A DNA stretch of 64,000 nt from Zantedeschia hybrid cultivar (Eukaryota; Streptophyta; Magnoliopsida; Alismatales; Araceae): contig JARZZO010000014.1 of NCBI GenBank assembly GCA_030544215.1, positions 36,547,734-36,611,733 on the forward strand, in the 5' to 3' direction. The stretch's first letter is position 1. Each line of letters begins with the position of its first letter. Both the position numbers and the translations under genes were made by a program. Below, one piece after another: positions 11,801 to 22,966 of this stretch. Below the pieces are notes generated by a model. The model searched no databases. It saw only the letters and a program-made list of their open reading frames with translations, and was not told the DNA's origin.

Positions 11801-11954
11801 GATCAGGGAGATTATAGCTCGAGGAGATGTCATAGTGGAAAGAGTTCCTTTAGCCGACAACATAATAGATCCACTGACAAAGCCTTTGTCTCAAAATGTG
11901 TTTGAGCGTCACTTAGAGAATATGGGTATTCTATATAAAAGTGATTGGCTTTAG
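8833..11954 (+). pseudogene. Copia-A gag-pol, 5'-truncated and decayed
   Basis: Starts inside gag, where Tat-A inserted. In order: zinc knuckle 'CHQKGHWKRNC' (about 8857), protease 'WVLDTGC', GAG-pre-integrase 'YLWHCRLGHIG' (about 9414), integrase core fragments (9,600-9,930), RVT_2 reverse transcriptase (from about 10,480) and RNase H to the end 'DWL' at 11,954. Breaks: amber at 9049, frameshifts between 9,526 and 10,150, and several TAG in RNase H (for example 11,566 and 11,653). The RT lacks 24 residues before 'NGNLKEEV', and its active site reads 'LYVDIGND', having lost five codons of the YVDD-ILLI block, so it cannot polymerise. The 10,149-11,459 frame is the longest open part. Confidence 0.9.
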
Positions 11955-11966
11955 TCCATGGAAGAT

Positions 11967-13215
11967 TGTTAGTATTAGATGGTCTCAAAGCCAATCCGAT
12001 ACTATGTATTGATTCAGTTTATTAATAAATGGCGTTAATTCATTGTGTGTAATTAATTCGATCCATATTTATCGTATCACGATGAAGTCTATGAACATGT
12101 GCAATAATCTTCGGATTATGATGAGATTATAATTATGGGACCGAAGATTTATAAACACATGTTCTTAATTGTTCTTAGTCATAGGATGTTTGAGAAGGAC
12201 ATCGAACATCCGGATAGACTAGTATAGGTTTCTTCAACTCATATGATGAGGGTGACTGATCCTATGAGTCACTTGTGTGGAGACACTATGCTGGACCTGT
12301 AGGTGCTCATTGGCGAATGAGTTCATTGAACTGATCCGACTATGAATCGCTGGATGGTAAACACCTCACTGTTAATCAGCTCGATTCTTTTGTCACGGTT
12401 GCGTAGATGATCCTTTGACCTGAGACGCCAAACATATCTTGTTGGTAGGTTTTTGAACTTTGACCTTGACTAACGAATCCCTAACCATGGGTTATCAATA
12501 AGTCAAGTGATCGGGTTCAGGGAAATGCCCTCGAAGGTAATTGTGTGTTCAATACCGGATCATCCACTCTTGGTAGTTTGAGAGAGAATGTTCCGGAAAT
12601 GATGCGCTTAAGTCCCTGGCCAGGGCGGACTTTGTATCAGATAAAGAGTTATCTGATATAGATTAGCGGCATCTTATTCAAGTGAATCGACCGGCTAGGG
12701 TTTAACAGTAAACCATATCCTAGGTCGATTCGGGGACATTACACGGATGAAGGATTATATCCACGCGGTAACCGATGACGGAAAGGTTCCAATAGAGGGT
12801 TGCGATAATCCCAGTGCCATCCAGGATCACGCGATGTTTCTTGGCATCCAACGTGATTGGAAGCCCGTCCGAATTTATTGTGGGACATTAAATTCGACTG
12901 ATTAATTGAATATAAGGATATTAATTAATTTAGTGGGTCCGTAAAGAGTTGCCAGGCTTAATGGGCCATTAACTAGACTGGTATTTGGGTCTAGAGGGTC
13001 ACAAGCAAAAGGTTTTCAAGTCGATGGATAATTCGACATGATTTCGGATAAGTCTGGGTTTTTACGAAAAACCGCAAACAGGCTTATTATAAAAGAACAG
13101 ACGCTACGTCGGGGGCCAGCAATCCTAACCTAGCCGTCGTTCTTTCTCTCTCTCTCCTCTCTACTGGGCATGCGACAAGAGACGGCCATCTGGAGGCTCC
13201 GCTTCGACTCCCGAT
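11967..13215 (+). mobile_element. Copia-A 3' LTR, left part
   Basis: Starts TGTTAGTATTAGATGG just after the RNase H end and is interrupted at 13,215 by Copia-B; it resumes at 22,637 and ends CCAACA at 22,966. Without the insertion it is about 1.58 kb. It aligns loosely along its whole length with the Copia-B LTR (same order of 'GATGAGGGTGACTG', 'CCTGGCCAGGGCGGAC' and 'ATCCACGCGGTAAC' blocks), so Copia-A and Copia-B are related families. Confidence 0.88.
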
Positions 13216-14755
13216 TGTTAGTTTAGGTGGCCTACAAGCCAATCTAACAATGTAAATCTCGTTCATTATTAATAAAATGACATAATATTCATTATGTGTA
13301 AATCGCGTTAATTATCGTTTCATAATGAAGTTCGTGAATATGTGCTATGGTGATCAGATTATGATGAGATCATACTAATGAGACTGATCACTTAAACACA
13401 CATATTCTTAATCGTTCCTAGTCGGAGGATATTCGAGAAGGACATCGGATATCCGGTTAGACTAGTACAAATTACTCATGCTCATATGATGAGGGTGACT
13501 GGTCTCATAAGTCACTTTTGTGGAGACACTAAGGCAAATCTGTAGGTGCTCATTGGAGAATGAGTTCACCGAACTGATCCGACTGAATCGCTGGATGGTA
13601 TTGTACCTCACTGTCAACCAGCTTGATTCTATTGTCGCAGTTGCGTGGATGGTCCTCGGACCTGAGACATCAAGGACACCTTGGCGGTGGACTTCTGTAC
13701 TTTGACCTTGGTCTACGAATCTCTAGCCACGGGATTCTAATACGCCAAGGATTAGGTGCAGCGGAATACCGTCGAAGGGAATTGTGTGTCAATAAGGAAT
13801 CATTCGCTCTCGGTACTTAGAGAGAGAATGCTTTAGGAAGGATGTGCGGAAGTCCCTGGCCAGGGCGGACGATAATATCGGAAAAAGGGTTTTTCGATAT
13901 TCATCAGCGGCATCCAATCCAAGTGAGTCGATCGGTTAGGGTTTGACAGCTCGCCATACCTTGAGTTGACTCGAGAGCATTGTACGAATGAAGGATTATA
14001 TCCACGCGGTAACTGTCGGCGGAAAGGTTCCAAGAGTGGGTTACTTAACCCCAAATACCTTCCGGGTTCACGCGGTGTTGCTTGGCACCCAACGTGATCG
14101 GAGGTCCGGTCGAATTCGATGTGCGACATCAATTCGATTGGTTAATTGATTAATAAAGAGTTATTAATTAATTAATAAAGCCAGTGAGGAGTCACTGGGC
14201 TTGTTGGGCCATTAACTGGACTGGTACTTGGGCCTAGAGGGTCACACGCACATGATTCTCAAGGCGATGGATAAATAAGTGGGTTTTATATAAACCGGGG
14301 GTTTTTGTAAAAAATCGCGCGGTTAGTATAAAACATAGCGAACGGGCTGAGCAGGCCAAGCTGCTGCTAACCCTAGCCGCCCCCTCCTCAGTTTCTGTCT
14401 TCCTCTGGAGTCCAGGCAGATCCAGATCTGCTCCGCCGCTTCTCCGAATCCCGTTCAACGGGAAATCGTCCGCGCGCTGCGGCGACCAGCGGAGACTTCG
14501 CGGGCTGCAAAGAACGAGGAACTCGAGGATATCCGTCGCGGGGAGGATCGCGTGGACTTCGCTAGAGGCCGGGTGTTTGCGCGGCTTGCGGTGTTGCACC
14601 GACGGAACCGAACGGCTGCGGATTCGAATCCGCACACGGTGAGAACTTCGATAATCCGATTATCGTATTTTAGATTTCGAAACGGGAACGGATCGCTATA
14701 AACATTTTGTTTTTCCGCTGCGTGAGCGATCCGGAGAAACCGAGAAATTCCAACA
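13216..14755 (+). mobile_element. Copia-B 5' LTR
   Basis: 1540 bp, TGTTAG...CCAACA. TATA-like sequences at 14,287-14,294 (TATATAAA) and about 14,322 (GTATAAAA) are followed by a GC-rich transcribed part containing 'CGCGTGGACTTCGCTAG'. Small frames on both strands within it are not supported as genes. Confidence 0.92.
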
Positions 14756-14756
14756 G

Positions 14757-14769
14757 TGGTAACAGAGCC
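14757..14769 (+). other. Primer binding site, Copia-B
   Basis: TGGTAACAGAGCC, starting two bases after the LTR. It matches the usual TGGTATCAGAGC complement of the initiator Met tRNA 3' end except for one base. Confidence 0.8.
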
Positions 14770-15169
14770 AGGTTCCACTGTTTCTCGTCCCGTTTCGGTT
14801 TCCGAAATTGATTTTTCTTGAGTTATTCCATGCGTTTAATCCGATTAAAATGACGGAATCGTGTTCATAAGATGAACACAAATAATTTGATTATTTTTCT
14901 GTGATTTTTCGGATTTTATTTGGGGTTTTCTGAGTTCTTCATGTGATGATGAACCGGGGCTTTTCGGCGACTTCGTACTTGCTTCCCAAGAGTTGGGATG
15001 GCCGGCCGAGACTCCGGATCTGCTGGTGATAGTCACCACTACACACCGGTCACCAAGATCGTCGCCGGAGTGCCCTTAAAGGTCCTGAAAAACGAGCCCA
15101 AATTCGGGTTTTTGAAACCTGAAAAACAAGATATTGGGGTGCTTTGTAGGGGCTTTAACCGCCGCATAA

Positions 15170-15530
15170 AGGGGGCCTTGCCGGCGCCGGAGATCACGCC
15201 GGCGCCGGGGCCGTCGCCGGCCTGGCCGGACGGCGCCGGAGCACCGGCCGCCGCAGGGCGGCGCCGCCGGCGGGGGGGGGGGACCCCCCTATGGTTTCCT
15301 GCAACCAGATCGTGTGAGCGAGCTGGAGAAGAATGGAGGGGACCGGCCGGTCCTGAGCCGGTCCGACCGGACCGGTCCGGCCGGTCCTCCCTGGTTGAGC
15401 GGCCCTGACCCGCACCGGGTCCGCAGGCTCCGCCCTGGCTCCGACCAGGGCGCTCCAGGTCCGAGCCCCTGGCCGAGCCAGGGCTCGCACCTGGCTCGAG
15501 CCAGGTGCTGTACTGGCTGAGCCCATTTCA
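15170..15530 (+). repeat. GC-rich leader block with CTGGCTCGAGCCAG palindromes
   Basis: Very GC-rich (GCCGGCGCC and CCGGCCGG runs, a run of G at 15,274-15,283), ending in the perfect 20-bp palindrome CACCTGGCTCGAGCCAGGTG at 15,488-15,507. The same block sits at the same place in Copia-C (31,950-32,220), where CTGGCTCGAGCCAG recurs. Open frames here are composition effects. Confidence 0.7.
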
Positions 15531-15599
15531 ATTTTTTTTTTTTCCCCTTCTTTTTTTTTGATCCATTAAACCCCAAAATTCCTAATTAAACCCAATTTC

Positions 15600-16220
15600 C
15601 CATTCAATATTTAAATTGAATTTTAATTAAATGTTTTAAAATAATTTTGAAACATTTAAATTATCTTTCAATTTTAATTTTGTTTGGCATTAATGATTTA
15701 GATTCATTAATATTAACAAAGTGTTGTTAATAAAAGGAATTAGTTATTAATTTAAATGTTAAATTAATAATTAATTTTAATTGTCTAACTTAAGTGTTAA
15801 GTTAGCATTCATTAGTTAACTAGAATTAATTATCATTTTAAATGTTAAATTGATAATTAGTTTTAATTAACTAATATGAAGGTTTAATTAGGAGTTATTA
15901 GTTATTAGTTTAAGTGTTAAAATAATAATTAATATTAATATAATAATCTAAAAGTTAGATTAGTGGTTAACTGTTCATCTATGTTAATTATTAGTTTAAT
16001 AGTTAAATTAGTAATTAACACTTATTAATTATCTAGTCTAATTGTTAGATTGATAATTAATAAAGAATTAAGATTAATTATTAATTTATATAATAAATTA
16101 ATGATTGATTTTGTTGGACTAGTCTAAGAGTTAGATTAGTCATTAATAATCTAATTGTTAGATTATTAATGGGGTTTTAAATCTAAGTGTTAGATTATTA
16201 GAATTGTTCTAATTTGCATG
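15600..16220 (+). repeat. AT-rich hairpin ladder in the Copia-B leader
   Basis: A run of short perfect inverted repeats, most with a three-base loop ending in G. Examples: arm CTAACTTAA, loop GTG (15,785-15,805); arm ATTAATAATCTAA, loop TTG (16,142-16,170, 13-bp stem without mismatch); arm TTAGAA, loop TTG (about 16,198-16,212). No gene. The matching region of Copia-C is 32,388-33,400. Confidence 0.75.
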
Positions 16221-16980
16221 GAATAATCTGGAATTATTAATTCGGAGTGTGTGCGCATGTGATGTGTGTTTAATGCTTTTAAATTTTGATTTAATTGCAT
16301 GTTAAGTTAATAAAATGAGTTTTCAAAAATTCAAATACCAATTTTGATTGGATCCCAGCTTTTTGAAAGCCAAACTTATTTATTTTGAAAAACTCATTTG
16401 TTTTAGCCATGTGATGCGCTGAATCATGTGTGGGATGTTTAAAACACACCGTGGTCATGGATATGCACTTATTTAATTGTTCATGTGATGAATGATGGAT
16501 TGTGTGCATCGTGGATGTATGTTTGATTATTAATTGTTAATAAATAGAGGTCTGCGCACCTCTCTCTCTCTCATACTCCGATGTATTTCTACCTCCCTCT
16601 CTCTCTTGTACTCGCCATAAGGCCTTCTTCAATTTACTTGTAAATTCTAGAATTTATTGTAATCTGATCGAGGCAACCGAGGAAGGAGCGAGGACGATCC
16701 ACAGCTGCAACCAGGACGGCGAAAAGATGGAGAGCTCTTGCCTATGTGATTGCAGGATATCTAATGTAAATGTTATGATTAGAATGTGTGTGCGTTTGAC
16801 TGTTGGCTCCAGTCAAACCCACTGTGCTATCCATGACCACACTAATGACATGTATGTGATGCATTGTTTATCTTTTGATTATGAATCAAAGCAGGTTATA
16901 GTATTTAGTAAATATATACGATATATCTATATACTATCACCTAGGAGAGACCAAGATAAAAGTTATCCAAATACCCTCAG
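16220..16980 (+). other. Copia-B leader, middle part
   Basis: Non-coding stretch conserved with Copia-C (33,400-34,160): shared 'TTGATTGGA' context, a CT-rich tract at 16,560-16,610, and 'TATACGATATAT' near the end. The small frame at 16,727-16,984 is not supported as a gene. 'GTGCTATCCATGACCACA' near 16,828 is a first copy of the loop sequence found further down. Confidence 0.5.
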
Positions 16981-16984
16981 ATAA

Positions 16985-17480
16985 ACTCTAAGCCGTAACG
17001 CGAGTAGTTGAGAACTTACCGCGTGGTCCACCATCGTTATAGTCATAGGATTCGAATCACTTTAGGCAGGTTTGTTGTGCTATCCACAAGGCCTGCTTAA
17101 TTGGGAGGAGAAACTGTGACTATGGCATTAGATGCCTATAGATCGGGGTAGAGGAACCATGTAGCTTTGTTGTGCTATCCACAAGGGCTACATGTAAATC
17201 TATGCTCGTCGCGTAATGATGGTTAGCTTAGACCAGAATTAGTGGTTTGTTGTGCTATCCACAAGGCCATTAAATCTCTGGGGACCGAAGCTATGATCAG
17301 ATATTGCAAGGAGTTGCAAGTCCCATGAGTTGGGTGCTCTCTGATTGTATTACAGTTTGTTGTGCTATCCATAAGGCTGTAGTGCAAGTCATTGAGATTC
17401 TGATCCCCACTAGGAGACTGTCGGCGTCTCCCGTTCTGTATAACTGAGGGTTATACAGTCCGTCGAAAATTAGTGGGAGT
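16985..17480 (+). other. Structured leader upstream of copia gag (candidate RNA domain)
   Basis: Four hairpins share the loop TTTGTTGTGCTATCCACAAG (one base changed in the last) but have different stems: 17,062-17,100 (TTAGGCAGG with CCTGCTTAA), 17,158-17,194 (CATGTAGC with GCTACATG, perfect), 17,239-17,275 (TTAGTGG with CCATTAA) and 17,345-17,387 (TTGTATTACAG with CTGTAGTGCAA, counting G-U pairs). They are followed by hairpins GGAGAC/GTCTCC and GTATAAC/GTTATAC (about 17,411-17,458). Copia-C has the same layout at 36,540-37,030 with a different loop. Packaging, dimerisation or translation control is possible; no function is shown. Confidence 0.6.
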
Positions 17481-17567
17481 TAAACTTGAACAAAAGGCCA
17501 TGTCTTGTTTTAAATTTTAATAATTGAACATCTGCTAAATAGATTTTTCTTATCTCCTGTAGGAACT

Positions 17568-20500
17568 ATGTCGTCGACTAACCCACTCCGTGGCATACTT
17601 GATGTCATTTTGACTTACTTGATCTACTCGGATTGGTTCAGACTGAAGAATGTCTTCAGATCTGAGCACAAAAACTATGTCCCTGGAGCTGATCCTCCTG
17701 CTGAATCGGCATTGGATGCCCCTGAAGCAGGAATGACAGCTAACGATAAAGGATCAAAGGACAAAGGTAAAAGAGTAGTGAAGGGTGACTGCTTCTACTA
17801 TAAGCAGTATGATCACTGGAAGAGGAACTGCAAGGAGTTCCTTGATGATAAAGCTCATGGAAGAGTGAAGCTATGTGAAGCTTCAGATATCTATATGATA
17901 GATATCAACTTATCAGTTAGAGATTCCACATCTTGGGTATTAGATACCGGATGTGCTTCTCATATCTGTCATGAAGTGCAGATGCTGACAAGTAAGCGCA
18001 AGCTGAGACAAGGTGAGGTGGAATTGAGGCTAGGAAACGGCGCAAAAGTTGCGGCGATTGTTGTTGGGACAACAAACCTCAGGCTTCCATCGGGAGACAC
18101 CTTACTTTTAGAAGATTGTTATTATGTTCCTAGCATAATAAAGAACATCATATCAATATCTTGTTTGGACAAGATAGGATATAGGTTGACTATTGAGAAC
18201 AGAAGTTGTTCGATTTATTATGGTAATAAATCAATAGCTTCAGCATCTTTAGTCAACGGTCTATATCTATTAGATGTTTCTTATTACAATCTTCAGATTG
18301 ATAATACTCTTAAGAAGAACAAGAATTGTGTGAACCAGGCCTACATGTGGCATTGTAGACTTGGGCACATTGGCGAAAGCAGGTTGCAAAAGTTGCACAA
18401 GCATGGTTACTTAACTGCATTCGATTATGAATAGTTTGCAACATGAGAATCCTGCCTTATGGGAAAGATGGCAAAATCTCCATTTAGTGGATATGGAGAA
18501 CGTGTCAAGGACATTCTGGAACTAATACATACGGATGTATGTGGTCCAATGTCCACCCAAGCCAAAGGTGGTTTTTCTTACTTCATCACGTTCACCGATG
18601 ACTTCTTAAGATTCGGCTATGTGTACTTAATGAAGTACAAGTCGGAAGCATTTGAGAAGTTCAAGGAGTTCAAGAATGAGGTGGAGAAGCAGTTAGGAAA
18701 GAGTATTAAAGCTCTTCGATCAGATCGAGGAGGAGAATACTTGAGTACTAATTTCACACAATTCTTAAAGGATAATAGTATCCTTTCTTAGCTGACCCCT
18801 CCATATACACCACATATGAATGGTGTATCTGAAAGGAGGAATCGCACTTTGTTGGACATGGTGCGATCCATGATGAGCTTTTCGGGATTACCAGTGTCCC
18901 TCTAGGGGTATGCTCTAGAGTCAGCAGCATACCTACTGAACAGAGTACCCAGCAAGTCTGTGGCCTCTACTCCATATGAGATATGGAAAGGCAGGAAACT
19001 AGAATTTAAACATGTTAAAGTCTGGGGTTGTCCTGCTCATATAAAGAGGCATGATCCAGACAAGCTGGAATCACGAACTGATAAATGTAGGTTTGTGGGA
19101 TATCCAAAGGAAACCTTTGGATACTATTTTTTCCATCCTGGTGAACAAAAGGTGTTTGTCACCAGGAAAGCTGTCTTCTTGGAAGAGGAATACCTTCTCC
19201 AGGAGGACAGTGGGAGTAAAATAGTACTGGAAGAGGTTCTAGATCCCCAAACAGCTACATTATCATCAGATGAGATATCAGTTCCTGAATCTGTTCAGGT
19301 ACACACAGATGAGCCTCGTAGATCTGGTAGAGTACCTAGACTACCCGAACGATATGTGGGACATATCGCTGAAGGTGAGTCTAAGGTACAATATAATGAG
19401 GATGATGATCCTAAAACCTACCAGGAGGCTATAGAAGGCCCAGAAGCCGAGAAATGGCGAGAAGCCATGAACTCAGAAATCCAGTCCATGTACACCAACC
19501 AAGTTTGGAACTTGGAGGACTTGCCTGAGGGTATTGTACCCATCGGTTGCAAGTGGATCTTTAAGAGAAAGATCGGTGCTGATGGACGGATCGACACTTA
19601 TAAGGCAAGGTTGGTGGCAAAGGGATATCGTCAAAGGCAAGGAATTGACTATGACGAGACTTTCTCACCAGTTGCCATGATAAAGTCGATCAGAGTTCTG
19701 CTCGCCATTGCTGTACATTTTGATTACGAAATCTGGCAGATGGATGTGAAGACTGCCTTCCTCAATGGTAACCTTGAGGAAGAGGTGTATATGATACACC
19801 CAGAAGGTTTCACATCCAAAGAATCTCCAGATAAAGTGTGCAAGCTTCAGAGGTCTATTTATGGACTGAAGCAAGCTTCCCGGAGCTGGAACATAAGATT
19901 TGACGCCTTCCTCAATGGTAACCTTGAGGAAGAGGTGTATATGATACACCCAGAAGGTTTCACATCCAAAGAATCTCTAGATAAAGTGTGCAAGCTTCAG
20001 AGGTCCATTTATGGACTGAAGCAAGCTTCCCGGAGCTGGAACATAAGATTTGACGAGGCTGTCAAGTCTTATGACTTCATTAAGAATGAAGATGAGCCTT
20101 GTGTGTACAAGAAGACCAGTGGGAGTGCAGTCACTTTTCTAGTTCTTTACGTAGATGACATACTACTCATTGGGAATGATGTAGCTATGATGTCATCAGT
20201 AAAGGTCTGGCTGTCGAAAAACTTCTCCATGAAGGATTTGGGAGAAGCATCCTACGTATTGGGAATACGGATCTATAGAGATAGATCAAAGAGAATACTT
20301 GGAATGACCCAATCCTTATACATAGATACCATAGTCAAAAGGTTTGGCATGGAAAATTCCAAGAGAGGTTTCATACCGATGAGACATGGAATCAATTTCT
20401 CAAAGGAGCAGTCTCCTAAGACTCCTAATGAGAGGGCATTCATGGATAGAATACCCTATGCCTCTGCCATAGGATCTATCATGTATGCTATGCTATGTAC

Positions 20501-21102
20501 ACGGCCTGATGTTGCATTTGCTCTAAGTGTTACGAGCAGATTTCAGGCTGATCCAGGCGAAGAGCACTGGAAGGCAGTGAAATGCATCCTTAAGTACTTG
20601 AGAAGAACTAAGGATATGTTTCTTGTCTATGGAGGAAGTGACTTGAAACTGCGAGGCTTTACTGACTCGAGTTTCCAGTCAGATCCAGATGATAGCAAGT
20701 CAACATCTGGATTCGTGTTTACATTGAACGGAGGGGCAGTGTGCTGGAAGAGTTCCAAGCAAGTAACCACTGCAGATTCAACGACTGAAGCTGAGTACAT
20801 CGCTGCAGCTGAAGCCGCCAAGGAAGCAGTGTGGTTGAAGAAATTCATCACCGACCTCGGCGTAGTTCCCAGCATCTCTGAGCCTGTTCCACTGTTGTGC
20901 GACAACAATAGAGCCATTGCGCAAGCATATTCTAAGGCGCTTTCACCTTATCAGAGAGATCATATCCAGAGGAGATGTAGTAGTAGAAAGAGTTCCATCC
21001 GTCGACAATGTAGCAGATCCACTGACAAAGCCGTTGGCTCAAATTGTGTTTGAGCGTCACCTAGAGTCTATGGGCTTATTGTATAAAGGTGATTGGCTTT
21101 AG
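17568..21102 (+). pseudogene. Copia-B gag-pol (stops, gag deletion, RT duplication)
   Basis: Begins 'MSSTNPLRGILD', the usual start of this gag type, but only about 75 residues precede the zinc knuckle 'CFYYKQYDHWKRNC' (its second Cys is Tyr), so most of the UBN2 gag is missing. Then protease 'WVLDTGCASHIC', GAG-pre-integrase 'YMWHCRLGHIG', integrase with 'HTDVCGPM', 'RSDRGGEYL' and 'NGVSERRNRTL', RT with 'YVDD', and RNase H 'TDSSFQSDPDDSKSTSGFVF'. Stops: TAG at 18,432, TGA at 18,444, TAG at 18,789, TAG at 18,903. The 18,960-21,053 frame is open but has a 50-codon tandem duplication in RT and a 32-bp deletion in RNase H that shifts the last residues; the true C-terminus ('DWL', ending 21,102) is in another frame. 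Confidence 0.93.
19755..20054 (+). repeat. 150-bp in-frame tandem duplication in Copia-B RT
   Basis: 19,755-19,904 and 19,905-20,054 differ at only about two bases. Each unit encodes 'AFLNGNLEEEVYM' through 'SRSWNIRFD'. Copia-A has a single copy. Confidence 0.95.
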
Positions 21103-21116
21103 TCCAAGTTGGAGAT

Positions 21117-22631
21117 TGTTAGTTTAGGTAGCCTACAAGCCAATCTAACAATGTAAATCTCGTTCATTATTAATAAAATGGCATAATATTCATTATGTGT
21201 AAATCGCGTTAATTATCGTTTCATAATGAAGTCCGTGAATATGTGCTATGGTGATCAGATTATGATGAGATCATACTAATGAGACTGATCACTTAAACAC
21301 ACATATTCTTAATCGTTCCTAGTCGGAGGATATTCGAGAAGGACATCGGATATCCGGTTAGACTAGTACAAATTACTCATGCTCATATGATGAGGGTGAC
21401 TGGTCTCATAAGTCACTTGTGTGGAGACACTAAGGCGAATCTGTAGGTGCTCATTGGAGAATGAGTTCACCGAACTGATCCGACTGAATCGCTGGATGGT
21501 ATTGTACCTCACTGTCAACCAGCTTGATTCTATTGTCGCAGTTGCGTGGATGGTCCTCGGACCTGAGACATCAAGGACACCTTGGCGGTGGACTTCTGTA
21601 CTTTGACCTTGGTCTACGAATCTCTAGCCACGGGATTCTAATACGCCAAGGATTGGGTGCAGCGGAATACCGTCGAAGGGAATTGTGTGTCAATAAGGAA
21701 TCATTCGCTCTCGGTACTTAGAGAGAGAATGCTTTAGGAAGGATGCGCGGAAGTCCCTGGCCAGGGCGGACGATAATATCGGAAAAATGGTTTTCCAATA
21801 TTCATCAGCGGCATCCAATCCAAGTGAGTCGACCGGTTAGGGTTTGACAGCTCGCCATACCCTGAGTTGACTCGAGAGCATTGTACGAATGAAGGATTAT
21901 ATCCACGCGGTAACTGTCGGCGGAAAGGTTCCAAGAGTGGGTTACTTAACCCCAAATACCTTCCGGGTTCACGCGGTGTTGCTTGGCACCCAACGTGATC
22001 GGAGGCCTGGTCGAATTCGATGTGCGACATCAATTCGATTGGTTAATTGATTAATAAAGAGTTATTAATTAATTAATAAAGCCAGTGAGGAGTCACTGGG
22101 CTTGTTGGGCCATTAACTGGACTGGTACTTGGGCCTAGAGGGTCACACGCACATGATTCTCAAGGCGATGGATAAATAAGTGGGTTTTATATAAACCGGG
22201 GGTTTTTGTGAAAAACCGCGCGGTTAGTATAAAACATAGCGAACGGGCTGAGCAGGCCAAGCTGCTGCTAACCCTAGAGGCAGATCCAGATCTGCTCCGC
22301 CGCTACTCCGAATCTCGTTCGACGAGAAATCGTCCGCGCGCTGCGGCGATCATTGCAGCGACCAGCGGAGACTTCGCGGGCTGCGAAGAACGAGTAACTC
22401 GAGGATATCCGTCGCGGGAAGGATCGCGTGGACTTCGCTAGAGGCCGGGCGTTTGCGCGGCTTGCGGTGTCGCACCGACGGAACCGAACGGCTGCGGATT
22501 CGAATCCGCACACGGTGAGAACTTCGATAATCCGATTATCGTATTTTAGATTTCGAAACGGAAACGGATCGCTGTAAATATTTTGTTTTTCCGCTGCGTG
22601 AGCGATCTGGAGAAACCGAGAAAATCCAACA
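21117..22631 (+). mobile_element. Copia-B 3' LTR
   Basis: 1515 bp, TGTTAG...CCAACA, preceded by a short purine tract (TTGGAGAT). Compared with the 5' LTR it lacks about 45 bp after 'CTAACCCTAG' (22,277) and has a 12-bp gain near 22,350. Confidence 0.93.
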
Positions 22632-22636
22632 CCGAT

Positions 22637-22966
22637 TGCTCCGCCTTTCATCTGACGGGAGATTTCGAATCCGCATGTCGCGGCGGATTATGCGCAGCTA
22701 GACGGGATCCACGAACGTCGCATCGAGCGAGGAGGCGAGGACGATCCATCGCGAGGAGAACCGCATGGATACCGCTGAGGCCGGGCACCTACGCGGCTTG
22801 CGGCATCGCTCCGACGGAACCGGAAAACGAACGCGGATTCGAATCCGCGCAAGGTAAATCCGATTTACTCTGGTCTTATTTTGTTGATCGAAACGGGATG
22901 GATCCGATCCCGAATATTTTATTCCGTAACATTTTTCGGTCGGATCTCGACACATCGAACCCAACA
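22637..22966 (+). mobile_element. Copia-A 3' LTR, right part
   Basis: Continues the LTR broken at 13,215, beginning after the second CCGAT, and ends CCAACA. It abuts gag sequence of Tat-B, so Copia-A inserted there; the right target copy would be ATTGC (22,967-22,971). Confidence 0.85.

Larger units (their letters stand above)
13216..22631 (+). mobile_element. Copia-B: complete LTR retrotransposon, TSD CCGAT
   Basis: 9416 bp. 5' LTR 13,216-14,755, primer site just after it, long leader, gag-pol on the plus strand, 3' LTR 21,117-22,631. It is flanked by CCGAT at 13,211-13,215 and 22,632-22,636 and lies within the 3' LTR of Copia-A. The two LTRs are nearly identical apart from a deletion of about 45 bp and a 12-bp gain in the 3' copy, which points to a recent insertion. 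The coding region has stops, a gag deletion and an RNase H deletion, so it is probably non-autonomous. The copia lineage is not assigned. Confidence 0.95.

Noticed and set aside
13520..14132. Several open frames in the copia LTR, repeated at 21,421-22,033
   Set aside because: They lie in both LTRs of Copia-B and match no protein; LTR sequence is enough to explain them.
14998..15576. Pro/Gly/Arg-rich frames on both strands
   Set aside because: Caused by the GC-rich palindromic leader block; no start context or family.
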